In this document: piece after piece, positions 1 through 6,392 of the stretch
Position numbering within the stretch: position 1 is the first letter of the stretch
Layout of the letters: each line of letters starts with the position of its first letter
Assembly: GCA_947373075.1 (NCBI GenBank)
Contig: CANBWF010000021.1
Span: 1 to 16,354 of the forward strand
From: Actinomycetota bacterium
GTDB taxonomy: Bacteria; Actinomycetota; Actinomycetes; S36-B12; UBA5976
Direction of reading: 5' to 3'
Length of the DNA stretch: 16,354 nt
The notes under the pieces: generated by a model
Seen by the model: only the letters and a program-made list of their open reading frames with translations
Databases searched by the model: none
What the model was told of the DNA's origin: nothing
Program-made: the position numbers and the translations under genes

Positions 1-678
1 ATCCTCAAGTATCCACAGTGGGGATTAGGCGATGTAGCTGGAACTTTATTAGCAGGCCTAGTGGTTGGCGCTTTTGCTGGCGTAATCATGATGGTGCTCC
101 GTGTTGACCCGATGCACGGTTGGGCGTTAATTCTAAGTTTGACTTTGCCATGGCTGGCCTATGTCCTCTACCCAGCTATGGCCACTAAATATAAAGGCAA
201 TGGACTGCGCATTGACCTGGGACTTTCAATTACTCCTGCACAGGTAAGGCTCGGTATTGTTGGCGGACTTTGTTCGTTGGCTGCAGCTGCCTTGGCGGGG
301 TTGCTTTCGACTAAGTTATTCGGCCCGATTACCTCTGCTGCTGGTGACGCTGGGCTAAATGAGCATGGTTTAGTCGCTATTACGTTCGCAGTGCTTGTGA
401 TGACTGCTGGTCCACTTGTTGAAGAGATTGTTTTCCGTGGCCTGTTGCTCGGTTCTCTTTTGAAGCGCGAAATGGCGCCGACCTTGGCCTTAATCGTTTC
501 TGCTGGAATATTCTCATTAGCCCACTTTGAACCAAAGCGGCTCCTGATCCTATTTGCCGCGGGTCTTGTAATGGGCGAAGTTCGTCGACGTACTGGAAGT
601 ACTGCAGCGAGCACGATTACCCACATTGTAAATAACACGCCGGCTGCTATCACCTTAATCATCGGCGCATTCAACTAA
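1..678 (+). CDS. CPBP-family intramembrane metalloprotease (5' end missing)
   Basis: The reading frame is already open at base 1, so the gene starts left of the window; the first in-window GTG (61) lies inside the protein and is not the real start. About 225 residues are visible, mostly hydrophobic membrane segments. The CPBP (CAAX protease / bacteriocin-processing) signature is clear: a Glu-Glu pair followed by FRG (bases 421-441, EEIVFRG), a histidine in SLAHF (codon 523-525), and a third polar motif with His (622-624) followed by two Asn. In this family the glutamates and histidines bind the metal inside the membrane. Bacterial members rarely have a known substrate, so prenyl-CAAX processing should not be assumed. 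The gene ends 34 bp before purK on the same strand. The family call is firm; the substrate is unknown. Confidence 0.85.
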   Translation: MLKYPQWGLGDVAGTLLAGLVVGAFAGVIMMVLRVDPMHGWALILSLTLPWLAYVLYPAMATKYKGNGLRIDLGLSITPAQVRLGIVGGLCSLAAAALAGLLSTKLFGPITSAAGDAGLNEHGLVAITFAVLVMTAGPLVEEIVFRGLLLGSLLKREMAPTLALIVSAGIFSLAHFEPKRLLILFAAGLVMGEVRRRTGSTAASTITHIVNNTPAAITLIIGAFN

Positions 679-699
679 CAACAGTTGAATAACTGAGGG

Positions 700-705
700 T
701 AGGCT
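700..705 (+). promoter_or_regulatory. Candidate -10 element for leaderless purK transcription
   Basis: TAGGCT fits the actinobacterial TANNNT -10 consensus and lies 7 nt before the GTG start of purK. No convincing Shine-Dalgarno sequence precedes that GTG and no good -35 hexamer is visible. The spacing would put the transcript 5' end at or next to the start codon. This is inferred from spacing alone. Confidence 0.4.
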
Positions 706-712
706 GTACTAA

Positions 713-1858
713 GTGAGTGCACCTCGAGTTGGCGTAATCGGCGGCGGACAGCTAGCCCGCATGATGCAACCTGTCGCAATCAATTTAGGCATACAACTTC
801 GAGTCCTTTGCGCTAAACCCGATGATTCAGCAGCACAAGTCATTCCAGATTCAGTAATTGGCAGCCACTCAGACATCAACGCGGTTTTAGCTTTTGCTAA
901 AGACTGCGATGTAATTACATTTGATCACGAACATGTACCGAGTGAGGTATTAAGCGCGCTCATCGATGCGGGACATAATGTGCAACCAAACCCGTCAGCG
1001 CTCCAATTCGCACAAGACAAATTGATGATGCGAGCCGCGTTAACTGAAGCTGGGATTGCTTGTCCGAAGTGGGCTCAAATTTCAAGTGCCCAGCAGCTAG
1101 AAGATTTTGCGTTAGCTGTTGGTTGGCCATTGGTGCTGAAATCGGCAAAAGGTGGCTACGACGGCAAAGGTGTTTGGTTAGTTGAGGCGCAAGCACAGGC
1201 CTTAGAAGTAATTTCCGATATTCATGCGCACGGTCAAGAAGTTCTTGCCGAAGAATGCGTCCCATTTGTTCGAGAGTTAGCTGCGCAAGTTGCCCGAAGT
1301 CCTCATGGACAATGTGTCGCCTATCCAGTGGTGCAATCCACGCAGACCGACGGTATTTGCCATGAAGTAATCGCGCCGTGTCCAGAGTTTAGTGAAGACC
1401 GCGCTGTCGCTGCGCAAGAAATGGCATTAAGAATTGCTGCTTTGCTAGATGTGACAGGGATGTTGGCAGTTGAACTTTTCGATACTGGAACAGAATTACT
1501 TGTGAACGAACTTGCCATGCGCCCACATAATTCTGGACATTGGTCAATGGACGGCGCGGTTACTAGCCAGTTTGAGAATCATCTTCGAGCCGTTTTAGAT
1601 TTGCCGCTTGGTTCCCCTGCGCAGGTTACGCCCTTTGCGGTCATGGTGAATCTTCTCGGTCAAGATCTAGACAATCTTCATTCAGCTTTTCGCCATGTCA
1701 TGGCTCGCGACCCAGGCGTAAAGGTGCATTTATACGGAAAAGCCGTTAAAAAAGGCCGCAAAATTGGACATGTCAATGTGGTTGGTGACAATCTAGGTGA
1801 CTTAACACAACGAGCTTGGCACGCAGCCGACTACCTAACTGGAGTTATCGATGAGTAA
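713..1858 (+). CDS. purK: N5-carboxyaminoimidazole ribonucleotide synthase (PurK)
   Basis: This cytosolic ATP-grasp enzyme carboxylates AIR with ATP and bicarbonate to N5-CAIR in de novo purine synthesis. The 381-residue length is normal for PurK. The N-terminal pre-ATP-grasp motif is present (GVIGGGQLARMM, residues 7-18). The ATP-grasp glycine-rich loop KSAKGGYDGKGVW is near residues 143-155, followed by the EECVPFVRELA segment. The C-terminal part contains the NELAMRPHNSGHW segment typical of PurK. Translation starts at GTG 713, which places the conserved GGGQLA motif at the usual distance from the N-terminus. The last codons overlap the purE start by 8 bp, so the two are probably one coupled operon. 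The product is passed to PurE. Confidence 0.97.
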   Translation: MSAPRVGVIGGGQLARMMQPVAINLGIQLRVLCAKPDDSAAQVIPDSVIGSHSDINAVLAFAKDCDVITFDHEHVPSEVLSALIDAGHNVQPNPSALQFAQDKLMMRAALTEAGIACPKWAQISSAQQLEDFALAVGWPLVLKSAKGGYDGKGVWLVEAQAQALEVISDIHAHGQEVLAEECVPFVRELAAQVARSPHGQCVAYPVVQSTQTDGICHEVIAPCPEFSEDRAVAAQEMALRIAALLDVTGMLAVELFDTGTELLVNELAMRPHNSGHWSMDGAVTSQFENHLRAVLDLPLGSPAQVTPFAVMVNLLGQDLDNLHSAFRHVMARDPGVKVHLYGKAVKKGRKIGHVNVVGDNLGDLTQRAWHAADYLTGVIDE

Positions 1859-2384
1859 TGAGCCATTAGTAGGAATCATTATGGGCAGTGATTCTGATTG
1901 GGAAGTTATGCAAGCTGCGGTAGATGCACTTGAAGAATTTGGTATCAGCGCAAAAGCTGAAGTTGTTTCGGCTCATCGCATGCCGCAAGACATGGTGTCT
2001 TACGCACAAGGAGCAACAGCTCAGGGGCTGCGTGTGATTATTGCTGGCGCTGGAGGAGCCGCGCACCTGCCTGGAATGGTTGCATCACTGACGACACTTC
2101 CAGTTATCGGCGTGCCAGTTCCGCTCAAGCATCTTGAAGGCTTAGATTCGTTGCTCTCAATAGTGCAAATGCCAGCAGGCGTTCCAGTTGCCACTGTTGG
2201 AATCGGTAACGCTCGAAACGCTGGATTACTTGCAGCTCGCATCATTTCTAGCGGAACAGATGAAATCGCTAAAGCAACTGCAGAAAAGTTAATTGAATTT
2301 CAGGCCGAGCTTAGGCAAGTAGCCATCGACAAAGGCGATGAACTTACCGCCCGAATTAAGAACCAGGTTTCCCAAGGTAATTAA
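1851..2384 (+). CDS. purE: N5-carboxyaminoimidazole ribonucleotide mutase (PurE)
   Basis: PurE moves the carboxyl group of N5-CAIR to carbon 4, giving CAIR. The 177-residue protein shows the class I signature: GSDSDWEVM near residues 12-20, the SAHRMP catalytic segment (about 40-45) with its conserved His, and an AGAGGAAHLPGM phosphate-binding loop (about 65-76). ATG 1851 sits within the end of purK as ATGAGTAA, so translation is likely coupled by termination and reinitiation. Its 3' end runs 29 bp into the oppositely oriented ugd gene, with no terminator between them. PurE that works with PurK is the bacterial mutase type, not the direct AIR carboxylase, and the adjacent purK agrees with this. 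Confidence 0.97.
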   Translation: MSNEPLVGIIMGSDSDWEVMQAAVDALEEFGISAKAEVVSAHRMPQDMVSYAQGATAQGLRVIIAGAGGAAHLPGMVASLTTLPVIGVPVPLKHLEGLDSLLSIVQMPAGVPVATVGIGNARNAGLLAARIISSGTDEIAKATAEKLIEFQAELRQVAIDKGDELTARIKNQVSQGN

Positions 2385-3678
2385 TCGCCCAGCCGGCGTT
2401 AATCCACTTATCACGATCGAGCATATTGCGCCCATCGATTATGGTTCGGCCAGCAACAACACTATTTAATGCCGCAGGATCTAACTCGCGGTATTCATTC
2501 CACTCGGTTAAATGAATCAATAGGGTCGCGCCACTAACAGCGTCAGTTAACGAATCAACACAATTAAGATGCGGATGCACTCTACGAACAACATTTAATG
2601 CAATCGGGTCATGAACTACTACGTCTGCGCCAGCGTCAACTAAAGCCTGTGCAATAGATAAAGCAGGAGAGTCTCTAATGTCGTCACTGTCTGGCTTAAA
2701 AGCTGCACCTAAAACGGCGATGCGTACGCCTGTTAAGTCGCCGCCAGTAAATGATTTTGCCCGTTCAACAACTAGCTCACGGCGCATCTGATTTACTCGA
2801 CCAACATTTGCGAGAAACTCAAACTGTTCACCAAGTCCAAGTTCGGTAGCTCGGGCATGTAATGCCTTGATGTCTTTTGGTAGGCAACCGCCACCAAATC
2901 CAACACCAGCGTTTAGAAAACGACGGCCAATTCGGGTGTCATGGCCGATTGCATCTGCAAGCTGAGTGATGTCCGCACCTGCAGCGTCACATAAATCAGC
3001 AAATGCGTTGATGAACGAAATTTTGGTAGCAAGAAACGAATTGGCAGCAACTTTAACAAGTTCGGCTGTTGCGTAATCGGTAGTGATGAATGGAGTGCCT
3101 TCTTGGATCGATGCATCATAAACTTCGCGCAGTGCTTTTTCATCTTCAGGATTGGTAATGCCGATTACGATGCGATCTGGGTGCAATGTGTCTTGCACTG
3201 CAAATCCTTCACGTAGAAACTCTGGGTTCCACGCTAGGTGGATTTCGGCACCGGCTGGCGAATTAGCCTGTAAATATTCAGCAAGACGAGCGGCGGTGCC
3301 AACTGGAACTGTTGACTTGCCAGCGATTAATGCAGGCTTAGTTAAATGAGGTGCCAGTGATGCAATAGCGCCATTTACTTGTGACATATCTGCTGCGTCT
3401 GAATCTTTTGACTTCGGTGTACCGACACACAAGAAATGGACATCTGCCTGCGCTGCTACGACTGCCCAATCTGTGGTGAACTCAAGGTTCCCAGAAGCCA
3501 ATGCTGAACTAAGTAGTTCTTGGAGTTCTGGCTCGTGAAAGGGGACGACGCCATCGTTAAGCGAAGCAATTTTTTCAGGATCAACATCAAGTGCAATTAC
3601 TTGGTGTCCAAGACTTGCCATGCAAGCTGCATGTGTAACGCCAAGGTATCCGGTTCCAATAACTGAAAGTCTGGTCAT
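2356..3678 (-). CDS. ugd: UDP-glucose 6-dehydrogenase
   Basis: This enzyme oxidises UDP-glucose twice with NAD+ to UDP-glucuronate, a precursor for uronic acid-containing envelope polymers. The 440 residues are full length for the family. The N-terminal Rossmann motif is VIGTGYLG (residues 6-13). The central domain has ELVKVAANSF (206-215). The catalytic cysteine is C265 in FGGGCLPKD (261-269). The C-terminal UDP-binding domain carries GAAFKPDSDDIRDSP near residue 325. UDP-N-acetylmannosamine dehydrogenase is a related alternative, but the FGGGCLPKD context and overall pattern favour Ugd/TuaD/RkpK-type enzymes. The ATG start lies 6 nt after a minus-strand TAGAAT hexamer. The gene diverges from a GT2 glycosyltransferase across 34 bp and overlaps purE tail-to-tail by 29 bp. 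Confidence 0.93.
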   Translation of the reverse strand: MTRLSVIGTGYLGVTHAACMASLGHQVIALDVDPEKIASLNDGVVPFHEPELQELLSSALASGNLEFTTDWAVVAAQADVHFLCVGTPKSKDSDAADMSQVNGAIASLAPHLTKPALIAGKSTVPVGTAARLAEYLQANSPAGAEIHLAWNPEFLREGFAVQDTLHPDRIVIGITNPEDEKALREVYDASIQEGTPFITTDYATAELVKVAANSFLATKISFINAFADLCDAAGADITQLADAIGHDTRIGRRFLNAGVGFGGGCLPKDIKALHARATELGLGEQFEFLANVGRVNQMRRELVVERAKSFTGGDLTGVRIAVLGAAFKPDSDDIRDSPALSIAQALVDAGADVVVHDPIALNVVRRVHPHLNCVDSLTDAVSGATLLIHLTEWNEYRELDPAALNSVVAGRTIIDGRNMLDRDKWINAGWAINYLGKPGS

Positions 3679-3684
3679 AGGTTT

Positions 3685-3690
3685 ATTCTA
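3685..3690 (-). promoter_or_regulatory. -10 element for leaderless ugd transcription
   Basis: Read on the minus strand this is TAGAAT, followed by 6 nt and the ugd ATG. There is no ribosome binding site in the 6-nt gap, so a leaderless or near-leaderless mRNA is expected. No strong -35 is seen. The element lies only 10 bp from the oppositely oriented -10 of the GT2 gene. Confidence 0.55.
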
Positions 3691-3700
3691 GTTTGCGCGG

Positions 3701-3706
3701 TAATCT
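3701..3706 (+). promoter_or_regulatory. -10 element for leaderless GT2 glycosyltransferase transcription
   Basis: TAATCT fits TANNNT and is followed by 6 nt and then GTG 3713. There is no Shine-Dalgarno sequence before that start. With the mirrored TAGAAT of ugd it forms a back-to-back promoter pair inside a 34-bp intergenic space. The assignment rests on motif and spacing only. Confidence 0.55.
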
Positions 3707-3712
3707 TATGGT

Positions 3713-4708
3713 GTGCCCACCTTGCCTGACGTAGCGGTAATAATGCCAGTTTTAAACGAAGAAAATTTTTTGGCTCCCGCAATAAAAGCAATTTTGACTC
3801 AAAATTATGCAGGAAAGATCCGCATCGTACTGGCACTAGGACCATCTACCGATAAAACAAATGAAGTCGCAGCGAATTTGCAAATGCAAGATCCGAGAAT
3901 AAGTACGGTGGAGAATCCATCGGGTCGAACTCCGGATGGGCTAAATGCTGCGATTGCTGCGACGACCGAGTCAGTGATTGTTCGTGTTGACGCACACAGT
4001 GAGCTTTCCGTTGACTACTTAACCGTTGCGGTTGAAACCTTGGCTCGAACTGGCGCCGACAATGTTGGCGGGGTAATGGCTGCTAAAGGCATGAGCGTCT
4101 TTGAAAGCGCAGTAGCCACCGCAATGACGAGCAAACTTGGGGTAGGCGGCGCGTCTTTTCATGTTGGTGGCACGGAAGGTCCTGCTGAAACGGTTTACTT
4201 GGGCGTTTTTCGGCGAAGCGCACTGGAACGTGTCGGGGGATACGATCCTAGTTTCACCCGAGCGCAGGACTGGGAAATGAATTTTCGCATTCGATCAACC
4301 GGTGGAACAGTTTGGTTTAATCCGCAGCTACAAGTTACTTATCGACCAAGGTCGAGTGTGCATGCCTTGGCCAAACAGTATCTGCAGTACGGGCAGTGGC
4401 GACGCAAAGTAATGCGTGAACACCCGGAAACTACTCGGACTATGTCAGCGCTGAGATATTTTGCCCCGCCGTTAGCAGTATTAGGAATCATTTTTGGCAC
4501 GCTAATCGGTTTGGTAGGCGCGTACCTATCTGCGTCCCCACTAGTTCTTTTGGGCTTCTTGGCGCCTGTTGGTTACCTTGCAGTGGTATTACTTGCAACG
4601 CTTACATTGGCGAAAAAAGCTGGTAGAGCAACTTTGTATTTGCCTTTGGTTTTAGCGTTGATGCAGATATCTTGGGGATTCGGTTTTTTAACCAGTCCAA
4701 AGAAGTAA
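3713..4708 (+). CDS. Membrane-anchored GT2-family glycosyltransferase (ExoA-like)
   Basis: The 331-residue protein has an N-terminal GT-A catalytic domain (about 5-230) and three C-terminal hydrophobic segments (about 248-327). Visible landmarks are the nucleotide-binding start VAVIMPVLNEENFL (8-21), a DXH metal-type motif VDAH (92-95), the acceptor/catalytic-base region QDWEMNF (185-191), and QYGQWRR (225-231), which resembles the Q/RXXRW-type motif of processive GT2 enzymes. The pattern is closest to succinoglycan ExoA-type glucosyltransferases, but donor and acceptor cannot be read from sequence. It diverges from ugd, so use of a uronic acid or glucose-derived donor for an envelope polysaccharide is a reasonable inference. 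It converges on the LCP gene with only 8 bp between stop codons. Confidence 0.85.
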   Translation: MPTLPDVAVIMPVLNEENFLAPAIKAILTQNYAGKIRIVLALGPSTDKTNEVAANLQMQDPRISTVENPSGRTPDGLNAAIAATTESVIVRVDAHSELSVDYLTVAVETLARTGADNVGGVMAAKGMSVFESAVATAMTSKLGVGGASFHVGGTEGPAETVYLGVFRRSALERVGGYDPSFTRAQDWEMNFRIRSTGGTVWFNPQLQVTYRPRSSVHALAKQYLQYGQWRRKVMREHPETTRTMSALRYFAPPLAVLGIIFGTLIGLVGAYLSASPLVLLGFLAPVGYLAVVLLATLTLAKKAGRATLYLPLVLALMQISWGFGFLTSPKK

Positions 4709-4716
4709 GACGAACT

Positions 4717-6219
4717 TTATTTCGTTCGGTTGTTGCCAGCAGAACATGTTCGGGTTCCAGCATTAATGCCGTTGCCGTCTCCACCGTTATTTGCGTCAGT
4801 TACCGCCAAAGTAACTTTGCGTGCATTGGTCCAGTCTGGACCAATGATCAGTTGTACCCGCTTGCCCAGCGAACCGTCTTGCTTAAGTAATTTGGTCCGT
4901 GCAGAGTAGGCCAACGTCCGCGCACTCTCGAAATAATCTTTGCTGTAGAGCACCTTGGTCTTGGCAATCTTTTTTGGCGCTGTCGCTACATTGCCGATGA
5001 TGAATCCACGTGCACGTAACTGTGCAGCCGCATCCGCTGCCAGACCTGTTTTACCCGTTGCATTGAGCACATCCACAGTGATGCTTTCAGGCGGGGTGAT
5101 TAAACCTGTCGAAACACTTGGAGACGGACTTGGTTTAGGGCTCTTACTGCCGGCAGATGCGCTTGGTGATGGCTTAACCGCGGGCCAAGGTTTATCTGCT
5201 TTAATTGCTGCCCAAAGTTGTTTCGTTTTGGCAGTCCAGCCAACGTTTCCACCGCTGATGAAAACAAACGGAGTAGCAACAAGTTTGATGTTTTTTGGGG
5301 ACAGACCAGTTAGCGATAACCCAAAGCGTTCAAGATTTTGCACGTTAGCAAATTCTTTACTTGTAGTTAATGACTTGGTGACTGTATACGCCGTTGAATA
5401 GAGAAGAGAAGGATTTCTCAGCAAACCTTTTTGTTCGACACCTCTAATCATCGAACTAACAAATTCTTGTTGACGAGTGATTCGGCCGATATCACTACCA
5501 TCACCCAGTGATTCGCGAGCTCGGACAAATTTCAATGCATCTTCGCCGTTCAAAGTACTAAATCCTGCTGGCAAATTGAGGCCACTACCGCCAACACCAG
5601 CAACAATAGGATCATAAACAGGAGTAGTGAAACAGACTTGAACTCCGTCTAATGAATCGACAACTGTCTTAAAGGCATTGAAATCTACAACGATGAAATT
5701 ATTGATGCGGATTCCGGTTAGCGACTCAATTGTTTGGATTGTGCATACTGGTCCTCCGACAGAGAAAGCAGCATTAAATTTTGTGGTCCAAGGTCCAACG
5801 TATCCGCCTGATGGAGTTTTGCACTTTGGCATGGTGACGTATGAATCACGAGGAATTGAAACAACAATTGCGCTCTTGCGTCCTTTGTAAATGTGCACCA
5901 GCAATGTGGTATCTGAACGCTCTCCAGCTACATAGCCGTATCCGCCGTTACCTTTGCCGCTTCGGGCATCAGATCCCATAATTAGCAAGTTTGTCGCGCT
6001 GGTATCTGTTTGGATAGGAGTCATTGGCCGGTTAGTGCTGTTGTCTAACTCAGATGTGTCAATACTTTGGATGTTTTTTCCGAGGTTGTTGATTGCAGTA
6101 ATAGCACCTGCGCTGATCGCTGAGAGTGCCAAAATGGAGGCTGCCCCAACCGCAGTGAATCGGCGAATCCACTTATGCGAATTTGATTTATCCGCAGTCC
6201 GTTTGCCTCGACCTGACAC
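4717..6219 (-). CDS. LytR-CpsA-Psr (LCP) cell-wall glycopolymer ligase with LytR_C domain
   Basis: LCP proteins transfer lipid-linked glycopolymers onto peptidoglycan on the outer face of the membrane. The 500 residues show a basic cytoplasmic start, one membrane anchor (about 20-45), an LCP domain (about 75-275), a Pro/Ser/Lys-rich linker (about 347-372), and a LytR_C domain (about 380-475, VDVLNATGKTGLA), then a Gly/Asn-rich tail. Expected lipid-phosphate and metal residues are visible: D84 and R86 in GSDAR, R101 and D103, R124 and D125 in SIPRDS, R233 and R235, D243, R246 and R249. C132 and C159 could form an extracellular disulfide. GTG 6219 is supported by AGGAG 7 nt upstream. The gene diverges from a secreted amidase over a region with a 19-bp palindrome. 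The polymer attached here is unknown. Confidence 0.93.
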   Translation of the reverse strand: MSGRGKRTADKSNSHKWIRRFTAVGAASILALSAISAGAITAINNLGKNIQSIDTSELDNSTNRPMTPIQTDTSATNLLIMGSDARSGKGNGGYGYVAGERSDTTLLVHIYKGRKSAIVVSIPRDSYVTMPKCKTPSGGYVGPWTTKFNAAFSVGGPVCTIQTIESLTGIRINNFIVVDFNAFKTVVDSLDGVQVCFTTPVYDPIVAGVGGSGLNLPAGFSTLNGEDALKFVRARESLGDGSDIGRITRQQEFVSSMIRGVEQKGLLRNPSLLYSTAYTVTKSLTTSKEFANVQNLERFGLSLTGLSPKNIKLVATPFVFISGGNVGWTAKTKQLWAAIKADKPWPAVKPSPSASAGSKSPKPSPSPSVSTGLITPPESITVDVLNATGKTGLAADAAAQLRARGFIIGNVATAPKKIAKTKVLYSKDYFESARTLAYSARTKLLKQDGSLGKRVQLIIGPDWTNARKVTLAVTDANNGGDGNGINAGTRTCSAGNNRTK

Positions 6220-6226
6220 GACTTGG

Positions 6227-6231
6227 CTCCT
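6227..6231 (-). promoter_or_regulatory. Ribosome binding site of the LCP gene
   Basis: On the minus strand this reads AGGAG, 7 nt before GTG 6219. It fixes the GTG start of the LCP gene. It also shows that this gene has a leadered transcript, unlike ugd and the GT2 gene nearby. Confidence 0.7.
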
Positions 6232-6288
6232 ATGTGGCTTTTACTCTGGGAAGTTTCGCAGAATCCTTTGCTCTTGATGGTACGCGAA

Positions 6289-6307
6289 TTTTTGGTATTA
6301 CCAAAAA
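6289..6307. promoter_or_regulatory. Perfect 19-bp palindrome, candidate operator shared by LCP and amidase genes
   Basis: TTTTTGGTATTACCAAAAA has two exactly complementary 9-bp arms around a single T. A one-base centre cannot form an RNA hairpin, so a dimeric DNA-binding protein site is more likely than a terminator. It lies 70 bp upstream of the LCP start and 86 bp upstream of the chosen amidase start (32 bp from the earliest possible one). Each arm offers a TTGGTA that could act as a -35. On the minus strand TTGGTA is followed after 16 bp by TACCAT (6277-6282). On the plus strand TAGTTT lies at 6318-6323, after a less favourable 20-bp spacer. The binding protein is unknown. Confidence 0.55.
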
Positions 6308-6392
6308 AAGTGAAATCTAGTTTTTCGTTGGCGACACAGTGAATAAACCTTTAATGAGTGCTGTTTTACCTTTTTTGGGGCAAACTAAAAAC

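Noticed and set aside
168..674. Long minus-strand open frame opposite the CPBP protease gene
   Set aside because: It is fully antisense to a gene with clear family motifs, its translation has no recognisable pattern, and no ribosome binding site supports it. The same applies to the other long antisense frames, such as 8901-9305 and 6668-7069.
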